DNA of 64,000 bases from Clostridiales bacterium (GCA_015055615.1 SVHT01000001.1:186001-250000); one strand, 5' to 3'. Positions 48,088 to 57,258 are shown, numbered from the stretch's first letter. The notes: generated by a model not told the origin, from the sequence alone. A program made the numbers and translations.

Positions 48088-49896
48088 TTAGAGTTCTTCC
48101 TTAAAATACGTATAAATTTTTTTAGCAAGCTCTTCGCCAATCCCCTCTACCTGGCAAAGCGACACAACGTCTGCGGAAATAATTTTGTCAATCGTCCCAA
48201 ATTTTTCGAGCAACGCCATGCGCTTTTTCTTGCCCACGCCGTCAATCTCTTCTAAAACGGACGCCAAATTGCGCTTCGAGTGCAAAGAACGGAAATAAGT
48301 AATCGCAAAGCGGTGCGCTTCGTCACGGATACGTTGCAACATTTTTAAGGCGTAATCTCGGTGATTGATACGGATACTTTCTTCGGAAAATAGCGTAAAA
48401 ACCTCTTCTTCACGCTCCGCAAGTGACACGAGCTCTATATCCGTCACACCCATTTCGTCAAAGACCTCTTTCACCGCCGAAAGCTGTCCTTTGCCGCCGT
48501 CAATAATGATTAAATCGGGCTTTGGAAAGCGTTCCTCTTCGTCCGTGCCGAGTTTTGCAAGACGTCGGCGCATCATTTCTTGATGGGACGCGTAATCGTT
48601 TGCGCCTTCTACCGTTTTGATTTTGAAACGGCGATAACTATTCTTATCCGCCTCGCCGTCAATAAACACAACCATTGAGCCGACCTTGTCCACACCGCTG
48701 ATATTGGAAATGTCGTAACACTCCATACGCTTTGGATATTTCTTCAACCCAAGAATATCCTTCAACCGTTCGCAAGCGTTTTTGGTCATATCGTCCTTGT
48801 GTTTGATTTTATCCACGGCTTTGGACAGATAATCGGCGGCGTTTTTTTCCGCCATATCCAAAAGCTGTTTTTTTACCCCAAGTTTAGGGAAAACAATTTC
48901 CACCTTTTTGTTAAAATGCGTGTGAAAATATTCTTCCAACAGTTCCTTTTCGCAAAAATCTTGCGTGATGATTTGATCGGGCAATTCGTGGTTGGAATAA
49001 TACTGAATTAAAAACGCCGTCAAGGCATCCGTTTCTGCGAACGAACCGTCTTCCAATGCAAAATTGCTACCGCCTTGCATAATACCGCTACGGGTTACCA
49101 AGACGTTGACTGCCGAATACAAGAAATTCGTCCTTAATGCAACGACGTCGGCGTTTAACGCCCTATTTAACGAGGTGATACGCTTTAATTTGAGCTTGGA
49201 AAGCATCTGCAATTTTTCACGGTATTCCATGGCAAGCTCAAATTCTTCGTTTTCCGCAAAACGGAGCATTTTTTCTTGCGAAATCTCTTCCGCTTTTTCG
49301 TAATTTCCGTCCAAAAAAGACAACGCTTCCTTGATACGTTCGGCATATTCTTCACGCGTGCACAAATGCGCGCACGGGGCAAGACAACGGCCCAAATGAT
49401 AGGCAAGACAAGGCTTTTTGGGCTTTGCGCCGATAGCTACCGAGCAAGTGCGAACGTTATAAACGGTGCCGATAACGTCCAAAATATCCCCACATCGCAC
49501 CCCGCCCATAAACGGACCGAAATATTTGCCGTCTTTTTTAAGCTTTCGCGTTATCGAAACACGCGGAAATTCTTCCTTCGTATGCACGTGGATATACGGA
49601 TAAGTCTTATCGTCTTTTAAAAGAATATTATATTTCGGTTTATACTTTTTAATGAGGTTGTTTTCAAGGGCGAGCGCGTCAATTTCCGTCTGTGTGATGA
49701 TATAATAAAAATCGGCAATATGTTCCACCATCGCCGCCACCTTTTCACTCTTTTGAGAAGAATGAAAATATTGGCGAACACGGTTTTTCAAGACGCGCGC
49801 CTTGCCGACGTAAATCACAATTCCGTCCTTGTCGAGCATGATATACACACCCGGACTTTCGGGTAAAAGATTGAGTTTTTCCTTCAATTCGCCCAT
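48088..49896 (-). CDS. uvrC: Excinuclease ABC subunit C
   Basis: Dual-incision nuclease of nucleotide excision repair, 602 aa. N-terminal GIY-YIG domain (PGVYIMLDKDGIVIYVGKA), Cys-rich segment (KPCLAYHLGRCLAPC), UvrB-binding UVR motif (about 200-235), RNase H-like C-terminal nuclease (MECYDISNISG; IIDGGKGQLSAV) and HhH pair at the end (EIDGVGKKKRMALLEKFG; VEGIGEELAKKI). Its promoter leaves no leader before the ATG and there is no Shine-Dalgarno. Confidence 0.97.
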   Translation of the reverse strand: MGELKEKLNLLPESPGVYIMLDKDGIVIYVGKARVLKNRVRQYFHSSQKSEKVAAMVEHIADFYYIITQTEIDALALENNLIKKYKPKYNILLKDDKTYPYIHVHTKEEFPRVSITRKLKKDGKYFGPFMGGVRCGDILDVIGTVYNVRTCSVAIGAKPKKPCLAYHLGRCLAPCAHLCTREEYAERIKEALSFLDGNYEKAEEISQEKMLRFAENEEFELAMEYREKLQMLSKLKLKRITSLNRALNADVVALRTNFLYSAVNVLVTRSGIMQGGSNFALEDGSFAETDALTAFLIQYYSNHELPDQIITQDFCEKELLEEYFHTHFNKKVEIVFPKLGVKKQLLDMAEKNAADYLSKAVDKIKHKDDMTKNACERLKDILGLKKYPKRMECYDISNISGVDKVGSMVVFIDGEADKNSYRRFKIKTVEGANDYASHQEMMRRRLAKLGTDEEERFPKPDLIIIDGGKGQLSAVKEVFDEMGVTDIELVSLAEREEEVFTLFSEESIRINHRDYALKMLQRIRDEAHRFAITYFRSLHSKRNLASVLEEIDGVGKKKRMALLEKFGTIDKIISADVVSLCQVEGIGEELAKKIYTYFKEEL

Positions 49897-49903
49897 ATAG
49901 TTT

Positions 49904-49932
49904 ATTATATACCAAAATCAAAGATTTTGCAA
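49904..49932 (-). promoter_or_regulatory. uvrC promoter, leaderless arrangement
   Basis: Minus strand TTGCAA (49927-49932), 17-bp spacer, TATAAT (49904-49909), then seven bases to the ATG at 49896. Confidence 0.65.
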
Positions 49933-49955
49933 GGGAAAAATAGAAAAAACTGCGC

Positions 49956-50294
49956 TCAACAGCCCAAAAACTCTATTCCCTTCAAAATCACGTCGTTTAC
50001 CGCATCGTTGGTAAGGCTGTAAAAGACGATTTTGCCCTGACGAACACTCTTAACAATCCCCGCGCTCTTTAAAAAACGGAGCTGATGAGACACCGTCGTT
50101 TGGTTGATTTCTAATATACGCGAAAGATCGGTCACACAAAGTTCGCTAATGGCGAGCGCCGTTAATATTTTCACCCTTGTATAATCGGCAAAGACAGAAA
50201 AAAAGCACACAATGCCTTCGAGTATATCCCCTTGCGGAACGTAATCCTCAATTAGGCTTTGTGTGCGTTTGTCCAATAAAAGCATTTGTTGCAT
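49956..50294 (-). CDS. ArsR/SmtB family regulator
   Basis: 112-aa metal-sensing repressor with a winged helix (ELCVTDLSRILEINQTTVSHQLRFLKSAGIV). The ELCVTD box is the position of the alpha-3 metal site of this family (Cys and Asp here). It lies about 95 bp downstream of the copper ATPase gene on the same strand and may regulate it; a 36-bp palindrome upstream of copA is a candidate operator. A C-terminal Cys (residue 112) could be an extra ligand. Confidence 0.88.
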   Translation of the reverse strand: MQQMLLLDKRTQSLIEDYVPQGDILEGIVCFFSVFADYTRVKILTALAISELCVTDLSRILEINQTTVSHQLRFLKSAGIVKSVRQGKIVFYSLTNDAVNDVILKGIEFLGC

Positions 50295-50390
50295 AAAATA
50301 CCCCCTACGGTTTCGTTGAGAATATTTTAACGTATGCGCAAGTGTGCTTTCTGGTTTATTTTGTCCTTTTGCCGTTTATTTTGTCATAAA

Positions 50391-50600
50391 TTACGAAATC
50401 TTTTTCACTTCGTAGCCTGCGTCCACGATTGCCGCCGTCAACGTTTCGTTTTCGACCGCCTCGCCAAGCTCTACAACCGCCGTTTTCTTTTTCAAGTTTA
50501 CCTCTACCGACGTTACGCCGTTTACACCCTGTAACGCTTTCGTTACGTGGGCTACGCAATGCTGACACATCATACCTTCAATTTTCAAAGTTTTTTTCAT
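50391..50600 (-). CDS. copZ: Possible internally initiated CopZ copper chaperone
   Basis: The last 69 codons of copA begin with ATG (50600) preceded nine bases upstream by GGAG, ideal for independent initiation. The product (MKKTLKIEGMMCQHCVAHV to the end) has the exact length and CxxC fold of stand-alone CopZ, which delivers Cu(I) to CopA. Independent translation is inferred from the ribosome binding site, and not proven. Confidence 0.5.
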   Translation of the reverse strand: MKKTLKIEGMMCQHCVAHVTKALQGVNGVTSVEVNLKKKTAVVELGEAVENETLTAAIVDAGYEVKKIS

Positions 50601-52820
50601 AGTAGTATTCTCCGTTATCCATTCTTTTTTCTTACCAAAACGCATTAAACGCAAGGCGTTTGTCACCACGAAAAGCGAGCTCATACACATTGCCACCGCC
50701 CCCATCCAAGGCTGCAACGAAATATGCGCAAAGGCAAAGGCGCCCGCCGCAAGAGGTATCGCAATACAGTTGTAAAAAAACGCCCAAAATAAGTTCTGTT
50801 TGATATTGCGTACCGTTCGACGGCTGAGCTCAATCGCCGTATTTACAAGGCGTAAATCCCCGCGAGACAACACGATATCCGCCGCGTCCATAGCGATATC
50901 CGTTCCGTTGCCCATAGCAATCCCCACGTCCGCTTCTTTTAAGGCGGGACTGTCGTTGATACCGTCGCCAACCATTGCCACAAAACCGCCCACAGCGCGA
51001 ACACGTTGCACCGCTTTGGCTTTATCTTCGGGCAAAGCCTCGGCATAATAATCGTCAATACCGACCTCTTCCGCAATCGCCTTGGCAACGTTTTCGTTAT
51101 CGCCCGTCAGCATACCGATACGGATATTTTTATCCTTCAATTCCGCTATGGCTGACGCACTCTCTTCTTTTAAGGTATCCGCTACGGCAAAAACTGCAAG
51201 GATTTTCTTGCCGTCCGATAAAAACACGGCGGTTTTTCCCTGTTTTGAATAGTCCTTTTCTAAGGCATAGCTTTTCTTTTCCTCAACGCCGTTTAAAAGG
51301 CGACGGTTGCCAAGATAATAAGCCTTTCCTTTATATACGCCTTTTGCACCCTTGCCCGTTTCGTAGGCGTAATCGTCAATCTCTACGCTATGTCCTTGCG
51401 CGTTTGCCAGAGCGTACGCCTTCACACACTCCGCAATCGGGTGGTTAGAGTGGCTTTCAATCGCCGCCGAAAGGTTTAAAACAAAGTTCTTTTCTTCCGC
51501 AAAACAGTCAAAATCGGTCACAGTCGGCTGTCCTACAGTCAAGGTTGCCGTTTTATCAAGCAACACACAGTTGACGTCTTTCGCCTTTTGCAACGCCTCT
51601 GCGTCTTTGTATAAAATACCGAGTGCCATCCCTCGCCCTGTCGCCGCCATAACCGCAACCGGTGTCGCCAAGCCCAGCGAACAAGGACAGGAAATCACAA
51701 GCACGCAAATCGCGTAATTGGCCGCCAACGCTACGTTGTAATCGGCGATAAAAAACCAAATAAGGAAGGTTGCAACGGCAATCATCGTCACTATGGGCAC
51801 AAAAATCGACGCAATTTTATCGGCAATTTTCTGCAAAGGCGCTTTGCTTGCGCCCGCTTCCTTTACCATTTTCACGATTTGCGAAAGGGTTGTATCCGCG
51901 CCTACTTTTTCCGCCAAAACCTTGATATAACCACTCTTGACGATATCCGCGCCCGTCACTACGTCCCCTTCGGAAACCTCGATAGGCATACTCTCGCCCG
52001 TAATCGCCGCGCGGTCAACAAAGCCGTGTCCTTCAATAATTTTACCGTCCACAGGGATATATTCGCCCTGTTTTACAAGCAATACGTCCCCTTGCGCTAT
52101 CTCGGAAAAGGAAATTTTTTGTTCTACGCCGCCACGCTCCACCGAAACGATATTGGGCATCAGTTTAATCAGCTTTTCAATCTCGTCCCCCGTTCTCCGT
52201 TTGGACTTTTCCTCCAACCATTTGCCAAGGGTGACGAGCGCCAAAATCATCGCTGCTGATTCGTAGAAAAAATGCACGTGTCCATGGACTTTTCCAATAA
52301 ACAGGAGCACGGTATACGTTACGCTATACAAATAGGATATCCCTGAACCCATGGCCACAAGGGTGTCCATATTCGGCACGCGTTTTATCAACGCTTTTGT
52401 TCCACTCGTGTAAAACTTAAAGTCAATAACTATAACAGCAAGCGCCAAAACCGCTTGTATTATCGCGCTAATTTTTATGTCAGGCTGGGGTAAAAACGAA
52501 ACCATTCTACCCATCGAAAAATACATGAGCGGAATTAAAAAGATAATCGAGAGTAAAAATCTCCTCTTCAATTTATCGGGTTGCGGTTTTTTCTCCGAAA
52601 AGACGTTTTCATTGTAAGCCGTCGCGCCGTAACCAAGTTCTACCACGGCGGATATTATATTTTCACGGGAAAGCTTGCTTTCATCGTATTCTACGAGCAT
52701 ACTTTCGCCCATCAGCGAAACCTCTGCTCTTTCCACGCCGTCCAAACGCCGAACGGTGCGTTCTATCCCTGCGGAACACGCCGAACAAGTCATCCCCGTA
52801 ACGGAAAACTTTTCTTTCAT
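50391..52820 (-). CDS. copA: Copper-transporting P-type ATPase fused to a CopZ-like domain
   Basis: 809 aa from ATG 52820 (AAGGAG upstream). An N-terminal heavy-metal domain with GMTCSAC (Cys12/15), eight membrane helices, ion-path CPC (378-380), TGES phosphatase motif (274-277), SNHPIAE, and GDGINDSPAL. The phosphorylation motif reads DKTAT (422-426) where P-type ATPases have DKTGT. After the last helix the frame continues through a short linker (FGKKKEWITENTT) into a second heavy-metal domain (residues 741-809, GMMCQHC) equal in size to free CopZ. Exports Cu(I) from the cytoplasm. Loss of the stop between copA and copZ is the likely origin of the fusion. Confidence 0.93.
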   Translation of the reverse strand: MKEKFSVTGMTCSACSAGIERTVRRLDGVERAEVSLMGESMLVEYDESKLSRENIISAVVELGYGATAYNENVFSEKKPQPDKLKRRFLLSIIFLIPLMYFSMGRMVSFLPQPDIKISAIIQAVLALAVIVIDFKFYTSGTKALIKRVPNMDTLVAMGSGISYLYSVTYTVLLFIGKVHGHVHFFYESAAMILALVTLGKWLEEKSKRRTGDEIEKLIKLMPNIVSVERGGVEQKISFSEIAQGDVLLVKQGEYIPVDGKIIEGHGFVDRAAITGESMPIEVSEGDVVTGADIVKSGYIKVLAEKVGADTTLSQIVKMVKEAGASKAPLQKIADKIASIFVPIVTMIAVATFLIWFFIADYNVALAANYAICVLVISCPCSLGLATPVAVMAATGRGMALGILYKDAEALQKAKDVNCVLLDKTATLTVGQPTVTDFDCFAEEKNFVLNLSAAIESHSNHPIAECVKAYALANAQGHSVEIDDYAYETGKGAKGVYKGKAYYLGNRRLLNGVEEKKSYALEKDYSKQGKTAVFLSDGKKILAVFAVADTLKEESASAIAELKDKNIRIGMLTGDNENVAKAIAEEVGIDDYYAEALPEDKAKAVQRVRAVGGFVAMVGDGINDSPALKEADVGIAMGNGTDIAMDAADIVLSRGDLRLVNTAIELSRRTVRNIKQNLFWAFFYNCIAIPLAAGAFAFAHISLQPWMGAVAMCMSSLFVVTNALRLMRFGKKKEWITENTTMKKTLKIEGMMCQHCVAHVTKALQGVNGVTSVEVNLKKKTAVVELGEAVENETLTAAIVDAGYEVKKIS

Positions 52821-52842
52821 TTTTTCTTCACTCCTTGCGAAA

Positions 52843-52871
52843 AGTATACCACAAAATACGGCTAATGTCAA
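52843..52871 (-). promoter_or_regulatory. copA promoter
   Basis: Minus strand TTGACA (52866-52871), 17-bp spacer, TATACT (52843-52848). Confidence 0.75.
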
Positions 52872-52873
52872 GC

Positions 52874-52909
52874 AAATAGAATAATTAACCGCGGTTAATT
52901 ATTCTATTT
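52874..52909. promoter_or_regulatory. 36-bp perfect palindrome upstream of the copA -35
   Basis: Each arm is AAATAGAATAATTAACCG; there is no spacer. It ends two bases from the -35. Size and position fit an operator bound by two dimers (ArsR/SmtB or CopY type) and not a terminator, since a separate rpmF terminator lies further upstream. Confidence 0.65.
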
Positions 52910-52936
52910 CAACGCGTTTTCCTCGAAACGCAAAAA

Positions 52937-52960
52937 GACGGGTGCATAAAGCTACCCGCC
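52937..52960 (-). terminator. Terminator of the rpmF unit
   Basis: GGCGGGT and ACCCGTC (one G-U) with TTTTT on the minus strand, 26 bp beyond the rpmF stop. Confidence 0.8.
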
Positions 52961-52985
52961 TGATTTACGAATTAGACGAATTTAA

Positions 52986-53177
52986 TTAGTCGTTCTTTTC
53001 TTCTTTCTGCGCAACAACTTCCGTGCCGTTGTAGTAGCCACAGTTCTTGCAAACCTTGTGCGCTTCTTTGTATTCGTGGCAATGAGGGCATTCTACGAGC
53101 GTAGCTGCCGTTGCCTTGTAGTTTGCAAATCTCTTGTTCGTTCTGCTCTTCGATTGTTTATTCTTAGGTACTGCCAT
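52986..53177 (-). CDS. rpmF: Ribosomal protein L32
   Basis: 63-aa large-subunit protein of the zinc-binding form: CPHCHEY and CKNCGYYN give two CxxC pairs. Basic N-terminus MAVPKNKQSKSRTNKR. GAGAGGTG ribosome binding site. Follows yceD by 32 bp as in most bacteria. Confidence 0.98.
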   Translation of the reverse strand: MAVPKNKQSKSRTNKRFANYKATAATLVECPHCHEYKEAHKVCKNCGYYNGTEVVAQKEEKND

Positions 53178-53209
53178 GTTAAAACACCTCTCGTTTTTTT
53201 CTTAGTTTT

Positions 53210-53623
53210 TTAGTCGGATTCGCCGTTATAAGAAATCGTTTCGCAATCCTCGCCGCAAGATAACGCGAACGGCATACTTGCCATAATAGCATCCTCAACC
53301 GCCTGCGTGATATCTACGATACCGTTCGTATAGCCGTAATCTTCGTAATCTTTGCGATTTTCAAAGTAGGCGTTCAATTCCCCTTCCACCTGCGTCCTCG
53401 TTTCTTTTAAACATCTGGAACATTGCCCTTCCAAAACGTAAGAAATCGTGCCGCGGATATCCAAGGAGTTGTCTTCGTACAGCTCGTAATCAAAAACGAT
53501 TTTGACGGGAGCCGCAAATTTAACAAACGGAATCTCTATGAAAGTTTCGGGCGCGGAATATTCAAATTCCATAGTGCCTTCATACTTTTTTTGTGCGTTA
53601 AGTTTTCTTATATCAATAAGCAT
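53210..53623 (-). CDS. YceD/DUF177 family protein
   Basis: 137 aa, a conserved partner of rpmF implicated in 23S rRNA accumulation. The CSRCLKE block and later SCGEDCE supply four Cys, likely a zinc site. No Shine-Dalgarno: the promoter is so close that the leader is about 11 nt. Confidence 0.9.
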   Translation of the reverse strand: MLIDIRKLNAQKKYEGTMEFEYSAPETFIEIPFVKFAAPVKIVFDYELYEDNSLDIRGTISYVLEGQCSRCLKETRTQVEGELNAYFENRKDYEDYGYTNGIVDITQAVEDAIMASMPFALSCGEDCETISYNGESD

Positions 53624-53641
53624 CTTAAAACCGACTTAACA

Positions 53642-53670
53642 AGTATAGTATATTTCAAAGACTTTGTCAA
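53642..53670 (-). promoter_or_regulatory. yceD-rpmF promoter
   Basis: Minus strand TTGACA (53665-53670), 17-bp spacer, TATACT (53642-53647); 18 bases from -10 to the ATG at 53623. Confidence 0.7.
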
Positions 53671-53698
53671 CTTTTTTTCGTGATATTTTTACGAAAAT

Positions 53699-54892
53699 TT
53701 ATAATAATTCTACGGTTTCTCTTGCAATAACCAGCTCTTCGTTAGTCGGAATAATTAAAACCTTGACTTTCGAGCCCTTACCCGTAATATCGCGAATTGC
53801 GCCGTTGTTCTTTTCAAGGTTCTTCTCTTTATCAATCGACAAGCCGATATAGTCCATATTATCGCAAATAGCCTCACGCACGCAAGGCGTATTTTCGCCC
53901 ACGCCCGCCGTAAACACGATACAGTCTACGCCGTTCATCGCCGCCGCATACGCGCCCACGTATTTTTTGCAGGAATAGCCGAACATATCCAGCGCAAGTT
54001 TCGCGCGTTTATTGCCTTTATCTGCTGCCGCCGTCAAATCTCTAAAATCGCTGGAAACGCCAGATACGCCCGCCATACCGCTCTTTTTGTTAAGATAATT
54101 GAGCGCCTGCGCAATCGTCAAATTTTCTTTCTGCGCCAAATATTCTACAACAGCGGGGTCGATATCGCCGCTACGCGTACCCATAGGCACGCCCGCCAAA
54201 GGCGTAAAGCCCATGGACGTATCCACACTCTTACCACCGTTAACCGCCGTAATCGACGAGCCGTTGCCAAGGTGACAGGTAACGATTTTCAGTTCTTCGG
54301 GCTTTTTGCCAAGATATTTCGCCGCTTCTTGGGATACGAATTTATGGCTCGTACCGTGAAAACCGTAACGGCGAATCGAATATTTCTCATAATCGTTATA
54401 ATCGATTGCGTACATATACGCATAGTCGGGCATCGTGAAATGAAAACTCGTGTCAAAGACAAACGCCATAGGCGTTTTGGGCATAGCCGCGCGACAAGCC
54501 TTTACGCCGATAATCGCCGCGGGATTGTGCAAAGGCGCAAGGTCGCAAAGTTCTTCCATCTTCGCAATACTCTCGTCGGTAACGAGGGTAGGCGCTTTGA
54601 AAACCTCGCCCGAGGCAACCGCTCTGTGCCCTACCGCGTCGATATCGTCCATAGACGAGATAACGCCAATTTTCGCATCGGTAAGTGCGTCCAAAACGAG
54701 CGCAACCGCTACGTTATGGTCGGGCATATCCTTTTCAATCACCGTTTCCGCGCCCTTTGCCTTGTGCGTGAGCTTAGAACCGTCGATGCCGATACGTTCG
54801 CAAGTACCTTTTGCAATCACGCCTTCCGTTTCCATGTCGATAAGCTGATATTTAAGAGAAGAACTCCCCGAATTGATAACTAAAACTTTCAT
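53699..54892 (-). CDS. ackA: Acetate kinase
   Basis: Makes ATP and acetate from acetyl phosphate and ADP. 397 aa from ATG 54892 (AAGGTG upstream; the GTG three codons earlier overlaps that site). LVINSGSSSLKYQLI, the substrate loop RYGFHGTSHKFVSQ, HLGNGSSITAVNGGKSVDTSMGFTPL and FTAGVGEN are complete. Follows pta by 21 bp: the main acetate-forming, energy-conserving route. Confidence 0.98.
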   Translation of the reverse strand: MKVLVINSGSSSLKYQLIDMETEGVIAKGTCERIGIDGSKLTHKAKGAETVIEKDMPDHNVAVALVLDALTDAKIGVISSMDDIDAVGHRAVASGEVFKAPTLVTDESIAKMEELCDLAPLHNPAAIIGVKACRAAMPKTPMAFVFDTSFHFTMPDYAYMYAIDYNDYEKYSIRRYGFHGTSHKFVSQEAAKYLGKKPEELKIVTCHLGNGSSITAVNGGKSVDTSMGFTPLAGVPMGTRSGDIDPAVVEYLAQKENLTIAQALNYLNKKSGMAGVSGVSSDFRDLTAAADKGNKRAKLALDMFGYSCKKYVGAYAAAMNGVDCIVFTAGVGENTPCVREAICDNMDYIGLSIDKEKNLEKNNGAIRDITGKGSKVKVLIIPTNEELVIARETVELL

Positions 54893-54913
54893 ATTTTTCA
54901 CCTTTATTATGTA

Positions 54914-55912
54914 TTAGAGCTGAGTTTGCAACGCCGTAATCGCAACTGCCGCTACGATATCTTCCGATTTACAACCGCGGGAAAGGTCGTTCATAGGCTT
55001 TGCAAAGCCTTGGCAAATCGGACCTACCGCCATAAAGCCGCCCAATCTTTCCGCAATTTTATAGCCGATATTCGCCGATTGCAATTCGGGGAAGATAAAC
55101 ACGTTGGCATGGCCTGCAACCTCGGAATTAGGCGCCTTTAACGCCGCCACAGAGGGAACAATCGCCGCGTCGAACTGCAATTCGCCGTCAAGTTTCAGCT
55201 CAGGCGCTTTTTCCTTTGCAATTTTTACCGCCTCGGATACGAGGGTAACGTTGTCGTGTTTTGCGCTGCCCATCGTCGAGAAGGAAAGCATCGCCACCTT
55301 CGGGTCAAGACCTGCGATTGCCTTTGCGGAGTTTGCCGTTGCAATGGCGCATTCCGCCAAACCCTCGCTGGTATACGTAGGGTTCAAACCGCAGTCTGCG
55401 AAGAAAATCATACCGTCGGGACAATATTGATTGCCTTGTTCGGGACAAATCATAAGGTTAAAGCTGGATACGGACGAAACGCCTTTCGCCGTCTTGATAA
55501 TCTGCAACCCGGGACGAAGGGTGTTTGCCGTCGAGTGGCAAGCGCCGGAAACCAAACCGTCTACGTCGCCCATTTTCAGCATCATTGCACCAAAATACGT
55601 ACCGTCGGAAAGCAGTTTTGCCGCTTGGTCGGGCGTCATACCCTTGGACGCGCGAAGTTCGCAAAGTTTAGCGTTATATTCGGGCAATTTTTCGCTCGTG
55701 AGCGGGTCAACGATAACCACGCCCGTCAAATCTACGTCGGGATTTTTCGCCTTGATATCCGCTTCGTTGCCGAGCAAGACAATCTTTGCCACCCCTTCTT
55801 TCGTTGCGTCGGCCGCCGCTTTTACCACACGGCTGTCTTCGCCTTCGCAAAGCACGATGGTTTTTTGCAATGCTTTTGCTTTGATTTTGATTTCATCAAG
55901 AATATTTCTCAT
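54914..55912 (-). CDS. pta: Phosphate acetyltransferase
   Basis: Converts acetyl-CoA and phosphate to acetyl phosphate. 332 aa, the short catalytic-domain form typical of Clostridia. Family blocks GLVSGACHSTANTLRPGLQIIKT, MLSFSTMGSAKHD, ELQFDAAIVP and GPICQGFAKPMNDLSRGC are clear. AAGGAG ribosome binding site. Divergent from tmcAL. Confidence 0.98.
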   Translation of the reverse strand: MRNILDEIKIKAKALQKTIVLCEGEDSRVVKAAADATKEGVAKIVLLGNEADIKAKNPDVDLTGVVIVDPLTSEKLPEYNAKLCELRASKGMTPDQAAKLLSDGTYFGAMMLKMGDVDGLVSGACHSTANTLRPGLQIIKTAKGVSSVSSFNLMICPEQGNQYCPDGMIFFADCGLNPTYTSEGLAECAIATANSAKAIAGLDPKVAMLSFSTMGSAKHDNVTLVSEAVKIAKEKAPELKLDGELQFDAAIVPSVAALKAPNSEVAGHANVFIFPELQSANIGYKIAERLGGFMAVGPICQGFAKPMNDLSRGCKSEDIVAAVAITALQTQL

Positions 55913-56059
55913 AATTTATCTCCTTCAAACGCGAAACGCTTTATTTATTTTTATTTTTCGTGTATAATATAGAAAAGCGAGAATTACAAGCTACGCTTGT
56001 CCGTCTTTTTAATTATAACACACATTTTCTTTAAAGTAAAGGGAATAGCGAGAATTAAT

Positions 56060-57202
56060 ATGAAAATTTGCGCGATAATTTGTGAATATAACCCCTTTCA
56101 TAACGGGCATCTTTATCAACTCCGCGAGGCAAAACGCCTTTCGGGGGCAGACGCCGTTTTGTGCGTTATGAGCGGAAATTTCGTGCAACGTGGCGAGGCG
56201 GCGATTATGGATAAATACACCCGCGCAAAACACGCCGTTTTAGCGGGCGCAGACGCTGTCATTGAACTTCCTACCCCCTTTGCAACCGCCAATGCGGAAC
56301 TGTTTGCAAAAGGCGCTGTTTCTTTGCTGTCCTCTATTCCCGCCGTCGACACCCTTTGTTTCGGCGCGGAAAACGCAGATAAATTGGCGTTTATTTCAGC
56401 GGCGAGATATCTCAACAACGAACCGAAGGAAGTTTCGGATAAAATAAAAACCGCCGTTTCGAGCGGTGTTAGCTATGCAAAGGCACGCGCGCAAGCTTGG
56501 GCGGGATTTATCCCGATGGAAATTCTTGCAAATCCCAACAACATCTTGGGTTTAGAATATACGAGAGCTTTGCTTTCCGTGAACGCGAACGTTTCTATTT
56601 TGCCGATAGCACGCGTAGGCGCAGGTTATAATGATAACGAACTGCAAGAGAATTTTTCGTCCGCGAGCGCAATCAGAAAGGGCATTGCAAAGGGTGAAAA
56701 TATTGGCGATAATCTGCCCAATTTTGTTGCCAACGATTTACCGAAAGGATTGGAAAATAAGCTTGACCTTTTAGAAAAACACGCTATTTTGTCCAAATCC
56801 ACAGAAGAAATCAAACGTGTATGCGATTGCACGGAAGGATTGGAAAATGCCTTAAAAAAGGCGGCGGAATTACCCGAAACGCTCGTAGAAACGTTGACTT
56901 CGGCGCGCTACACCTCCTCGCGCATACGCCGTATCACTTTACAAAATCTATTGAATATCGAAGAAACGTTGTTGCGCGAGTGTCTTGCAAATCCTTTATA
57001 TTTGCGTATTTTGGCAGCAAAGAAAGAGCGTAGCGACGTATTATCCGCGCTCGGGGAATCCACTTTGCCAATAATTGCGCGCGCACACGACGAAAACGTT
57101 TTAAACGACATCGCCAAGTTGTGTTTTGAAAAGGACCAATACGCAGAAAAAATACATGCTTTGCTTTACAATGCGCCAAAAGACAAAACGATTTTCGTAT
57201 GA
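56060..57202 (+). CDS. tmcAL: tRNA(Met) cytidine acetate ligase
   Basis: 380 aa from ATG 56060. Activates acetate with ATP and acetylates the wobble cytidine of elongator tRNA-Met. HIGH-like nucleotidyltransferase start ICEYNPFHNGHLYQL (residues 7-21), MSGNFVQRGEAAIMDKYTRA, and a C-terminal RRITLQNLLNIEE block. In Bacillus (ylbM) it lies beside yceD-rpmF; here pta-ackA, whose product acetate is its substrate, sits between. Stop at 57202 with no clear terminator. Confidence 0.94.
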   Translation: MKICAIICEYNPFHNGHLYQLREAKRLSGADAVLCVMSGNFVQRGEAAIMDKYTRAKHAVLAGADAVIELPTPFATANAELFAKGAVSLLSSIPAVDTLCFGAENADKLAFISAARYLNNEPKEVSDKIKTAVSSGVSYAKARAQAWAGFIPMEILANPNNILGLEYTRALLSVNANVSILPIARVGAGYNDNELQENFSSASAIRKGIAKGENIGDNLPNFVANDLPKGLENKLDLLEKHAILSKSTEEIKRVCDCTEGLENALKKAAELPETLVETLTSARYTSSRIRRITLQNLLNIEETLLRECLANPLYLRILAAKKERSDVLSALGESTLPIIARAHDENVLNDIAKLCFEKDQYAEKIHALLYNAPKDKTIFV

Positions 57203-57258
57203 AAAAACAAAAAAGTCGTCTTAACGAAAAATTTTTTATAAAAAGAGTAAAAAAACGC

